A DNA stretch of 6,878 nt, taken from NCBI GenBank assembly GCA_900556675.1, contig USQE01000058.1:1-6878 (forward strand), in the 5' to 3' direction. Of this stretch, positions 1 to 6,183 are shown piece after piece (position 1 is the first letter of the stretch; every line of letters begins with the position of its first letter). The DNA comes from an uncultured Collinsella sp. Lineage in GTDB: Bacteria; Actinomycetota; Coriobacteriia; Coriobacteriales; Coriobacteriaceae. Under the pieces are notes generated by a model that saw nothing but the letters and a program-made list of their open reading frames with translations, was not told where the DNA came from and searched no databases. The position numbers and the translations under genes are program-made.

Positions 1-583
1 CTATGCCGCACAGAAAATCTGCGAGCAGGAACTGACCAACGCACTCGTTCTGCCCCGAGGCGCCGCATCGCTGCCGCAGCTATTTGCCGCAGGCGAGCTC
101 GATGCCATCACCATTAACTTTCCCACGCCGCAGCCCAAGGCCAAGTACGCCAAAAAACGACTCGTCCATGTCGACCATCTGATGATCTACCGCCCGCTCT
201 TTGCAGCCGGCGCCACCGTCACGCTGCGAACCGACAGCAAGCCACTGCGCGACTACGCCCTGGGGCAGTTTGCCGCGGCAGGCTACGACACACTTTGGGT
301 AAGCGACGACGTTCGCCGCGACCATCCCGAGCATCCCGAGACCGAATATGAATGCCGCACGCGCGAGATGGGCGCCGTCGTCTATGGCATTTGCGCCACA
401 CCCGGTGCGCAGCCAACCGACGAACAGCTCACGGCGGGCCGCATGCAGGAGCAAAGCCTTGCCTGCTACCTGCCCGATAACCTCGATGAGCTCACCTATG
501 TACCCCTGGGCATGGAAGAGGCCGTCGAGAACTTTAGAAACCGTGCCCGGAAAGGCAAGAAGCGCCTGCCTCAGGAACGCTAG
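1..583 (+). CDS. trmB: TrmB-family tRNA (guanine-N7)-methyltransferase homologue, 5'-truncated by the window edge
   Basis: The frame is open from base 2 and gives 193 C-terminal residues; the start and most of the SAM-binding half lie outside the window. TrmB enzymes methylate N7 of G46 in the tRNA variable loop, using S-adenosylmethionine, in the cytoplasm. Family marks visible are INFPTPQPKAKYAKKRL (from about residue 38, the counterpart of NFPDPWPKKRHxKRRL), the LRTD segment after a hydrophobic strand, and ETEYECR followed by a Gly-rich strand (counterpart of TKFExR), in the family order and spacing. Oddities: the Asp of PDPW is Thr (codon 125-127) and the Trp is Gln (131-133). The Asp usually found in the HDA/GDA segment is also not evident. 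About 59 residues follow the point where E. coli TrmB ends, finishing in a basic RNRARKGKKRLPQER. Family membership is fairly sure; catalytic activity is not. Confidence 0.8.
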   Translation, partial: YAAQKICEQELTNALVLPRGAASLPQLFAAGELDAITINFPTPQPKAKYAKKRLVHVDHLMIYRPLFAAGATVTLRTDSKPLRDYALGQFAAAGYDTLWVSDDVRRDHPEHPETEYECRTREMGAVVYGICATPGAQPTDEQLTAGRMQEQSLACYLPDNLDELTYVPLGMEEAVENFRNRARKGKKRLPQER

Positions 584-642
584 CACCGCACGCCCATTTC
601 CTGCATTTTCTCGCGCGCTGCCGCTCCGCGCCGCCGCTACAC

Positions 643-648
643 CATAAT
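643..648 (+). promoter_or_regulatory. possible -10 element upstream of the helicase gene
   Basis: CATAAT matches five of six bases of the TATAAT consensus and lies in the 98-base gap between the TrmB homologue and the helicase gene, in a locally A+T-rich patch. No recognisable -35 hexamer sits 16-18 bases upstream, where the sequence is very G+C-rich. No clear terminator follows the upstream gene either. The helicase may therefore be read through from the left, have its own weak promoter, or both. Confidence 0.25.
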
Positions 649-665
649 AGTTGGCGGACAATCGC

Positions 666-674
666 GAGAGAAAG
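666..674 (+). promoter_or_regulatory. ribosome binding site of the helicase gene
   Basis: The purine run GAGAGAAAG lies 7 bases before the ATG at 682. It is a moderate Shine-Dalgarno match and supports this start over the next in-frame Met (residue 84), which would remove the segment just before Walker A. Confidence 0.55.
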
Positions 675-681
675 CAAACAC

Positions 682-3363
682 ATGGCACAGACCACGACAG
701 ATACCGCCGCCAGCACCGTCTCCGGCGCCGGCGCCGCCAGCTCATTCTCGGGCGGCACGGGAACCGAAGCCGAGTTTGGCTCGCTCGGCGCGCTCTCCCC
801 CACCTGGTGGGAGCCCGAGGATGGCAGTGAGCCCGAGCCATGGCTCACGCCCGACCAGGCCTTCGAGCGTTTCTTTGAATGGACGAGCGATCGCGGTATT
901 GAACTGTGGGATCACCAAGAAGAGGCCCTCATGGACCTGGCAGCCGGCGATCACGTCATCTTAGGCACACCGACCGGATCGGGTAAATCGCTCGTCGCGC
1001 TGGGTATGCTCTTTATGGGCATGGCGCAGGGTAAGCGTTGTTATTACACGGCCCCCATCAAGGCCCTGGTCAGCGAAAAGTTCTTCGACCTTGTGCAGGT
1101 GCTCGGCCGCGATAACGTCGGCATGATCACCGGCGACACGCATATCAACACCAAGGCACCCGTCATCTGCTGCACGGCCGAAATCCTTGCTAACGATGCG
1201 CTGCGCGAGGGTGAGGACGCCGATGTGGGCTGCGTGGCCATGGATGAGTTCCACTACTTTGCCGACCCCGACCGCGGTTGGGCCTGGCAGGTGCCGCTGC
1301 TCACCCTGCCCCACACGCAGTTTATGCTCATGAGCGCCACGCTCGGCGATGTCACTGCCATCGCCGCCTCACTCGAGGAGCACACCGGCGCTGCTTGCGA
1401 CTTGGTTGTCGACGCCCCGCGTCCTGTTCCGCTGAGCTACGACTATGTGACGACCTCCCTCGAGGGCACCGTCGAGCTCGCCATGCGCCGTGGCGAGGCC
1501 CCGCTCTATATCGTGCACTTTAGCCAGGATGCCGCCCTTGCGACGGCGCAGTCGCTCGCCAATTTTGGCATCGCCAGCAAGGCGCAGCGCGAGGCCATTA
1601 AGGAAGCTGCCAAAGGCACGAGCTTCTCCACGGCCTTTGGCAAGATTCTTAAGCGCTTGCTCGGATGCGGCGTCGGCGTGCACCATGCTGGCATGTTGCC
1701 GCGCTATCGTCTGCTGGTCGAGCGCTTGGCACAACAGGGCCTGTTGCCCGTCATCTGCGGCACCGATACGCTCGGCGTCGGCATCAACGTACCCATCCAC
1801 ACCGTGGTACTCACCGCGCTCACCAAGTTCGACGGCTACAAGATGCGTCGTCTGCGCGCCCGCGAGTTTCATCAGATTGCCGGTCGCGCCGGCCGCTCGG
1901 GCTTCGATACCGAGGGCATGGTGATTGCCGAGGCACCCGAGCACGAGATCGAGAATGCCAAGCTTATGGCCAAAGCGGGCGACGACCCCAAAAAACTCCG
2001 TAAGATTAAAAAGAAGAAGGCACCCGAGGGCTTTGTCACCTGGAATAAGCAGACCTTTGAGCGCCTGATCGAGACGCAGCCAGAAACGCTCAAGCCGCGC
2101 CTGCGCATCACGCACTCCATGGTGATTAGCGTGGTCGAGCAGGGCGGCGATGCGCGAGCCCGCGTGCACGACCTCATCGAGACAAGCCTGCAAACGCCCG
2201 AGGAAAAGGCCAAGCTCGAGGTTCGCGCCGACGAAATCTTCGCCACGCTCATCGATTCCGGCGTCGTCGTGCGCGCCGAGGTGCCGCCCGCACCCGATGC
2301 CCCGGCTGACGCCGCACCAGACATCGACTATGCGCTGACGGTCGATCTGCCCGAGGACTTCGCGCTCGATCAGCCGCTCTCGCCGTTCTTGCTTGCCGCA
2401 TTGGAGCTGCTCGATCCCGAGAGCGAGACCTATACCCTGGACCTGATCTCAATGGTCGAGGCAACGCTCGAGGATCCCAAACAGGTGCTGCGCGCACAGG
2501 AGCGCGCCGCACGCGATCGCGCTATGGCCGAGATGAAGGCCGACGGCATCGAATATGAGGAGCGCTTGGAGCGCATTCAAGACGTCACGTATGAAAAGCC
2601 GCTCGAGGATTTGCTCGACGCCGCCTTTGACAAGTACTGCCAGGAAGTACCCTGGGCAAACGACTACCAGCTCTCTCCCAAGAGCGTCCTGCGCGATATG
2701 CTGGAAAGCGCGAGCGATTTTAAGGGCTACATTCAAAAGCTCGGCATCGCCCGCTCCGAGGGCATTTTGCTGCGCTACCTGGCAGAGGCTTACCGTTCGC
2801 TCGACCGCACCGTACCCATCGAGAAGCGCGACGAGCGCCTGCGCGACATTATCTCGTGGCTGGGCTTTGTGGTGCGCTCGGTCGACTCGAGCCTGGTGGA
2901 CGAGTGGGAGAACGCCGGCAACCCGGCAGCCCTCGACGCCGCGCCGCCGCAGGGCATCGACGAGGGCGTGGCGGACCGCCGCGGCTGCACGCTGTTGGTG
3001 CGCAATGCGCTCTTCCGCCGCGTGACCCTTGCCGCCCGCGAGCACGTTCGCGACCTGGGCGAGCTCGACGACGACTGGGGCATGAGCGAGATCCGCTGGC
3101 AAAAGGCGCTCGATGCCTACCACGAGCAGCACGAGGAGATCCTCACCGACGGAGATGCCCGCAGCGCCGCGATGTTTTCCATCGACGAGTCCGATGAGAA
3201 GACCGCACACGTGTGGCACGTGCACCAGATCTTTGCCGACGAGGATGGCGACCACGACTTTGGCATCATGGGCGATGTCGATCTGGACGCCACGCAAGAC
3301 AGTGGCGAGGTCATCTTCAAAAACTACCGCGTCGGCTTTATCGAGGACCTGCTCGAGGACTAG
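682..3363 (+). CDS. Ski2-like superfamily 2 DEAD/DEAH-box helicase with C-terminal DUF3516 region
   Basis: An 893-residue ATP-dependent helicase, expected to be cytoplasmic and to unwind RNA. Residues 1-40 are a low-complexity Ala/Ser/Thr/Gly leader. RecA-like domain 1 (about 75-245) has GTPTGSGKS (95-103, Walker A), APIKALV (124-130, motif Ia), DEFH (188-191, motif II) and SAT (218-220, motif III). Domain 2 (about 255-420) has IVHFS (277-281), VHHAGMLPRYR (332-342), GTDTLGVGINVP (360-371, motif V) and QIAGRAGRSG (398-407, motif VI). DExH with HHAGMLP points to the Ski2/Mtr4/HelY-like group. A Lys-rich stretch (437-446) followed by APEGFVTW opens a C-terminal part of about 460 residues. I recognise this as DUF3516, a region of unknown function found with actinobacterial helicases; its end (about 795-893) is very acidic. 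All helicase motifs look intact. The gene follows the TrmB homologue in the same direction, so an RNA-metabolism role fits, but the actual substrate is unknown. Confidence 0.9.
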   Translation: MAQTTTDTAASTVSGAGAASSFSGGTGTEAEFGSLGALSPTWWEPEDGSEPEPWLTPDQAFERFFEWTSDRGIELWDHQEEALMDLAAGDHVILGTPTGSGKSLVALGMLFMGMAQGKRCYYTAPIKALVSEKFFDLVQVLGRDNVGMITGDTHINTKAPVICCTAEILANDALREGEDADVGCVAMDEFHYFADPDRGWAWQVPLLTLPHTQFMLMSATLGDVTAIAASLEEHTGAACDLVVDAPRPVPLSYDYVTTSLEGTVELAMRRGEAPLYIVHFSQDAALATAQSLANFGIASKAQREAIKEAAKGTSFSTAFGKILKRLLGCGVGVHHAGMLPRYRLLVERLAQQGLLPVICGTDTLGVGINVPIHTVVLTALTKFDGYKMRRLRAREFHQIAGRAGRSGFDTEGMVIAEAPEHEIENAKLMAKAGDDPKKLRKIKKKKAPEGFVTWNKQTFERLIETQPETLKPRLRITHSMVISVVEQGGDARARVHDLIETSLQTPEEKAKLEVRADEIFATLIDSGVVVRAEVPPAPDAPADAAPDIDYALTVDLPEDFALDQPLSPFLLAALELLDPESETYTLDLISMVEATLEDPKQVLRAQERAARDRAMAEMKADGIEYEERLERIQDVTYEKPLEDLLDAAFDKYCQEVPWANDYQLSPKSVLRDMLESASDFKGYIQKLGIARSEGILLRYLAEAYRSLDRTVPIEKRDERLRDIISWLGFVVRSVDSSLVDEWENAGNPAALDAAPPQGIDEGVADRRGCTLLVRNALFRRVTLAAREHVRDLGELDDDWGMSEIRWQKALDAYHEQHEEILTDGDARSAAMFSIDESDEKTAHVWHVHQIFADEDGDHDFGIMGDVDLDATQDSGEVIFKNYRVGFIEDLLED

Positions 3364-3384
3364 CCGAACATACTGGAACGAAAC

Positions 3385-3424
3385 AAGCGGGGCCGTTGGC
3401 AATATCGCCAGCGGCCCCGCTTTT
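3385..3424. terminator. bidirectional intrinsic terminator between convergent genes
   Basis: A 15-bp stem (arms 3386-3400 and 3407-3421, one G-U wobble, loop AATATC), extendable by one A-T pair, has a core of AGCGGGGCC against GGCCCCGCT. A TTTT run (3421-3424) follows on the + strand, and TTGTTTC follows on the - strand. It lies 21 bases after the helicase stop and 17 bases after the DUF2130 gene stop on the opposite strand, so it can end both transcripts. Confidence 0.9.
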
Positions 3425-3441
3425 GCACTATACGCTATGCC

Positions 3442-5199
3442 TTACTCGGCATCCTCGACCTCATACGAATCCGCCTCGGCGGGCTCATCGTTTGTCTCTG
3501 GCGCAGCCCCGCGCGCCTCGTCAAAGGCGGCCTTCATGGGCTTGTTGCCCCACGTGAGCTTGCGAATGGTAAGATCGTCGGCCTTGTTGTGGGCCAGACG
3601 CAGATTCTCGGTACTGCGACGCAGGTCATCCTTGGTCTTCTCGAGCTGCTTAATTGCAGCATCAATCTCCTTGATTGCCGACTCGAACTGCTTGCTCGCC
3701 AAGTTGTAATTGCGCGAGAAGCCGTCCTTGAACTTCTCCATCTTGGCTTCGAAGTTTGTGACGTCGATATTCTGCTGTTTGTACTCCGCCAGTTCCTGCT
3801 TATAGCGAAGCGAACCCATAGCGGCGTTGCGAAGAAGTGTGATCATGGGAATAAAGAACTGCGGGCGAATCACGTACATCTTCTCGTAGCGATAGCTCAC
3901 GTCCACGATGCCGGCATTGTAAAGCTCGCTCTCGGGCTCGAGCAGCGTGCAGAGCACTGCATACTCGCAGCCCTTCTGGCGACGATCGTGATCGAGTTTC
4001 TTAAAGAAGTCCTCGTTCTTGTGCTTGGTCGCGGTCTCGTCGTTCTCGTTTTTCATCTCGAACATAATCGAGATAATCTCGTTGCCGCTCGCATCGCACT
4101 CACGGAAAATGAAGTCGCCCTTGGTGCCCTCGGAAGCATCGTTGTCTTTCTCGAAGTACGCGTTGGGAAACGCCGTCATACGCAAGCGATTGAACTCGGT
4201 CTCGCAGTGCTGCTCGAGCGACTCGCCTACCATCTTGGTAGACAGGCGAACCTTCATGTCCTTAAGGCGCTCAATCTCCTCATCCTTGTAGCGAATCAGC
4301 TCATCGCTCGCGCGCTTGGCCTGCGCAAGCTCGAGCTCGTGTGCCGCCTTGGCCTGCTCCTCGCGCGAATCGCGCACTGCCAGCTCGCTCGTCAGCTTGG
4401 CACGTGCCTCGTCGCGCTCACGCTCCGCCGCGGCGACCGCCTCCGACAGGTTCATTTTTGCCATCAACTCCTGCTCGCGCAGCTGGGCCCGCAGACCCTC
4501 GGCCTCTTGCTCAGATTGTGCCTTTGCGGCGGAAAACTTCTCCTGTACCGTCGCGCGGTAGTCAGCAAGCACGCGCTCGGCCTCGCTGTGAGCGGCATCG
4601 AGCTCACGCTGCGACTCTGCCGCGGCAGCGGCAAGCGCCATCTCCTGGGCCTTGTCAGCCGCGGCAAGCCTGGCCTGCAGCTCGGCAATCTGAGCATCAC
4701 GTGCAGCTAAATCGTTTTGAGCAGCGTTGCGCGCCGCCGACTCGGCAAGCTTGGCTTCGTCATCTTTGCGTCCCAGCTGTGCACGCAAATTGTCGATCTC
4801 GCGCTGAAGCTCGGCATTCTCCTTTTGAGCGTCGGCGCGGGCCTCAACCGCCGCGCGCTGGCTTGCACTCTCGCGCTCTGTGGCGGCGCCCTCGAGCTTG
4901 GCGCGCAGCTCGGCAAGCTCGGCATCGCGCTTGGCAACTTCTTGCGCCAGTTTCTGATCCGCGGTGTTCTTCTGCTCGACAAGCTGAGCGTTGCGCTGAG
5001 ACTCTGCCTCCTGCAATGCAGCCGTCGAACGCGAGCGCTCAAGCTCCAGCGCCTGCTCGCCCTCGCGCTGGACTGCCTTCACACGCTCATCCAGGTCGCG
5101 CGAAAACTCGGCATTGCGCACTTGCTTGACGATATCCGCATAGCCGGACGCGTCGACCTTAAAAACTTCGCCACAATGCGGGCACTTGATCTCGTTCAT
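3442..5199 (-). CDS. DUF2130 family protein: CxxC knuckle, long coiled coil, putative PD-(D/E)XK nuclease-like domain
   Basis: A 585-residue protein. It opens with MNEIKCPHCGEVFKVD, a zinc-knuckle-like CxxC (C6, C9) with no second CxxC nearby. Residues about 33-320 are rich in Glu, Ala, Lys, Arg and Gln with heptad-like spacing, indicating a long coiled coil. Residues about 320-470 carry the block I recognise as DUF2130: GTKGDFIFRE (358-367), IISIMFEMKNEND (375-387), KHKNEDFFKKLDHDRR (392-407), CEYAVL, and VRPQFFIPMITLLRNAA in this family's style. D362 with E381-x-K383 fits a PD-(D/E)XK nuclease active site, giving a layout like RmuC (coiled coil plus nuclease). A second helical segment follows (470-545), then an acidic tail. 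Biological role is unknown and nuclease activity is an inference. There is no signal peptide or membrane segment, so it is probably cytoplasmic. It has a good RBS, stands alone on its strand after a terminator, and faces the helicase gene. Confidence 0.88.
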   Translation of the reverse strand: MNEIKCPHCGEVFKVDASGYADIVKQVRNAEFSRDLDERVKAVQREGEQALELERSRSTAALQEAESQRNAQLVEQKNTADQKLAQEVAKRDAELAELRAKLEGAATERESASQRAAVEARADAQKENAELQREIDNLRAQLGRKDDEAKLAESAARNAAQNDLAARDAQIAELQARLAAADKAQEMALAAAAAESQRELDAAHSEAERVLADYRATVQEKFSAAKAQSEQEAEGLRAQLREQELMAKMNLSEAVAAAERERDEARAKLTSELAVRDSREEQAKAAHELELAQAKRASDELIRYKDEEIERLKDMKVRLSTKMVGESLEQHCETEFNRLRMTAFPNAYFEKDNDASEGTKGDFIFRECDASGNEIISIMFEMKNENDETATKHKNEDFFKKLDHDRRQKGCEYAVLCTLLEPESELYNAGIVDVSYRYEKMYVIRPQFFIPMITLLRNAAMGSLRYKQELAEYKQQNIDVTNFEAKMEKFKDGFSRNYNLASKQFESAIKEIDAAIKQLEKTKDDLRRSTENLRLAHNKADDLTIRKLTWGNKPMKAAFDEARGAAPETNDEPAEADSYEVEDAE

Positions 5200-5204
5200 A
5201 GCAG

Positions 5205-5210
5205 CTCCTC
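5205..5210 (-). promoter_or_regulatory. ribosome binding site of the DUF2130 gene
   Basis: GAGGAG on the - strand lies 5 bases before the ATG (complement of 5197-5199). This strong Shine-Dalgarno match fixes the start, as does the family-typical MNEIKCPHC N-terminus. The remaining upstream sequence to 5257 shows no convincing -35/-10 pair. Confidence 0.8.
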
Positions 5211-5257
5211 GATGGACGCAATTTTCAACCGCCTACACTCTACCGCGCCGCACGGAC

Positions 5258-5292
5258 AAAAAAGGCGCCGCCGCCATAATGGCAACGGCGCC
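5258..5292 (-). terminator. intrinsic terminator downstream of the deacetylase gene
   Basis: On the - strand a stem of GGCGCCG with CGGCGCC (5264-5270 and 5286-5292) encloses a small CC/AA internal loop and an inner GCC/GGC pairing around ATAAT. It is followed directly by six T residues (complement of 5258-5263). It lies 44 bases after the deacetylase stop and insulates the DUF2130 gene beyond it. Confidence 0.85.
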
Positions 5293-5294
5293 AG

Positions 5295-5329
5295 AACCAC
5301 CACAAAGGTGCCTATCCTTTGTGGTGGTT
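5295..5329. repeat. perfect 14-bp inverted repeat beside the deacetylase stop codon
   Basis: The arms AACCACCACAAAGG (5295-5308) and CCTTTGTGGTGGTT (5316-5329) pair without mismatch around the loop TGCCTAT. The dyad starts only 7 bases after the deacetylase stop and ends 2 bases before the G+C-rich terminator stem. It has no proper T-tract on the - strand. It may be a 3'-end mRNA-stabilising hairpin, half of a double terminator, or a protein-binding dyad; on the + strand it is followed by TTTGGG. Confidence 0.75.
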
Positions 5330-5336
5330 TGGGTCC

Positions 5337-6101
5337 TTACAGGTCGCGGTAGTCGATCAGGCGAAGATCAAGTTGAGACTCGAGCCAAGCACGGAGCTCG
5401 GGATCGATCAGCGCATCGACTTCCTTGGTACGATCGGTCGTAAGCGAGCTGTTCTCGAGGATAAAGCGATCGAGATAACCCGGGTGACACACAAAGACGA
5501 CCGTCTCGCCGTCGGACATCTCGCGAACCGTCTGCATGATTGCCTCTTTGGGCTCGTAGCCCGGTTCCATCGAGCGCATCACCATGCGCAGGTCGGTATC
5601 TCCGCAACGCACCACCGCCGTGGGGTCGAAGCTTGCCTTTTGCTCCTTAAGGCCCAACTCCTGGGCAACCGCCGAGATCGCTCGGTTAAGGTTCTTGCTC
5701 ATAACGGCATGGGCCTCAAAGTAGTCGGGCTCGCGGCCCACTATCTCGACAAAGCGATCGTGCTGCGCGCGGATCTCGATGCAGGCCTCGTCGAAGTCTA
5801 TCAGCTCCTCGCCGCGCTTAAAATGCTCACGGAAGGTACGGCTGCTATGGAACTCGCCGCTCTCGTTGAGCATGCTCGGGATGAGCGCCGGGTCGGCACA
5901 CGGCTTACCCAGGCACACGTTGGTATGCTGGCCCACCGCAATTTCGGCATCCACCACGAGTGACCACCCACGCTCGGCCTCGGGCATATTTGGCATAAGG
6001 CCCGCTGAGCGCACCAAGCCCTCGTTGACGCTACGGGCGATCCCCAAGTCAACGGCGTACGAATAACCAAGATCATCGGCACGAATAAGCAATTGCTTCA
6101 C
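5337..6101 (-). CDS. chbG: ChbG/HpnK (YdjC-like) family carbohydrate deacetylase
   Basis: A 254-residue protein, about the usual length for the family, which hydrolyses N-acetyl groups from amino-sugar oligosaccharides such as diacetylchitobiose (or its 6-phosphate) using a divalent metal. The N-terminus MKQLLIRADDLGYS gives the conserved RADD metal/catalytic Asp pair (D9, D10). H59 in GQHTNVCLGKP and H131 in YFEAHAVMSKN are the expected metal ligands. FVCHPGYLD (203-211) is the conserved C-terminal motif. There is no signal peptide, so it acts in the cytoplasm. The start is GTG (complement of 6099-6101), supported by the RBS and because translation begins directly at the family's first strand; the next in-frame Met is residue 36. 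It lies 78 bases after the PTS permease gene on the same strand, suggesting it works on a PTS-imported sugar. The exact substrate is not shown, and the symbol refers to the family rather than a proven chitobiose enzyme. Confidence 0.87.
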   Translation of the reverse strand: MKQLLIRADDLGYSYAVDLGIARSVNEGLVRSAGLMPNMPEAERGWSLVVDAEIAVGQHTNVCLGKPCADPALIPSMLNESGEFHSSRTFREHFKRGEELIDFDEACIEIRAQHDRFVEIVGREPDYFEAHAVMSKNLNRAISAVAQELGLKEQKASFDPTAVVRCGDTDLRMVMRSMEPGYEPKEAIMQTVREMSDGETVVFVCHPGYLDRFILENSSLTTDRTKEVDALIDPELRAWLESQLDLRLIDYRDL

Positions 6102-6105
6102 AACG

Positions 6106-6111
6106 ACTCCA
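6106..6111 (-). promoter_or_regulatory. ribosome binding site deciding the GTG start of the deacetylase gene
   Basis: TGGAGT on the - strand (core GGAG, complement of 6107-6110) lies about 5 bases before the GTG codon. This supports GTG as the true start. Confidence 0.65.
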
Positions 6112-6123
6112 ATCTATGGAAAC

Positions 6124-6150
6124 GGGCACTTGGAGTGTAGCCAAGTGCCC
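6124..6150 (-). terminator. 10-bp stem-loop between the PTS permease and deacetylase genes (terminator, attenuator or processing hairpin)
   Basis: The arms GGGCACTTGG (6124-6133) and CCAAGTGCCC (6141-6150) pair perfectly around a 7-base loop. On the - strand the stem is followed by GTTTCC, only a short T-run, so it is a weaker terminator than the other two in the window. It lies 29 bases after the permease stop and 22 bases before the deacetylase GTG. It could end most permease transcripts while letting some through, protect the permease mRNA end, or lie in the leader of a separate deacetylase transcript. Confidence 0.6.
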
Positions 6151-6156
6151 CAGGTA

Positions 6157-6183
6157 ATTATCCTACCAAAACAGATGTCTTAA
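6157..6183 (-). promoter_or_regulatory. possible promoter for the deacetylase gene
   Basis: On the - strand, GATAAT (complement of 6157-6162, five of six consensus bases) lies 15 bases after TTAAGA (complement of 6178-6183, four of six), overlapping the permease stop codon. The spacing is shorter than the ideal 17. GGTA and TACC flank the -10 as a small inverted repeat. A start from here would put the 10-bp stem-loop in the 5' leader of the deacetylase mRNA. Confidence 0.3.

Noticed and set aside
607..640. Possible terminator after the TrmB homologue
   Set aside because: The G+C-rich stretch can form only a short, imperfect stem and has no T-run after it.
80..841. A 253-codon open frame on the - strand across the TrmB/helicase junction
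   Set aside because: It is Arg- and Cys-rich, low-complexity shadow sequence opposite two supported genes, with no family signal.
1369..2193. A 274-codon open frame on the - strand within the helicase gene
   Set aside because: It overlaps the conserved helicase motifs IV-VI on the other strand. Its length is expected from G+C-rich codon bias, and no domain is recognisable.
2449..3402. A 317-codon open frame on the - strand opposite the end of the helicase gene
   Set aside because: It is antisense to the helicase, which has intact motifs and family-like sequence throughout. It also runs into the terminator stem, and its composition is that of a shadow frame.
3589..4710. A 373-codon open frame on the + strand opposite the DUF2130 gene
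   Set aside because: It lies wholly antisense to a well-supported gene. It arises because the Glu/Ala/Leu/Lys-rich coiled coil with G+C-biased codons reads as Leu/Ala/Arg-rich sequence on the other strand. It has no family likeness and no sensible start.
4717..5963. Two + strand open frames (4717-5352 and 5319-5963) crossing the deacetylase and DUF2130 region
   Set aside because: Both are antisense to supported genes, and the first runs through the terminator stem-loops. Neither shows a recognisable domain.
5231..6140. The 8-mer GAGTGTAG shared by the DUF2130 upstream gap (- strand) and the loop of the PTS/deacetylase hairpin (+ strand)
   Set aside because: An 8-base match in two gaps, on opposite strands and in different structural settings, is easily chance.
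6120..6180. BglG/LicT-type RNA antiterminator site before the deacetylase gene
   Set aside because: The stem-loop is a simple perfect 10-bp hairpin and does not show the bulged, conserved layout expected of a RAT site.
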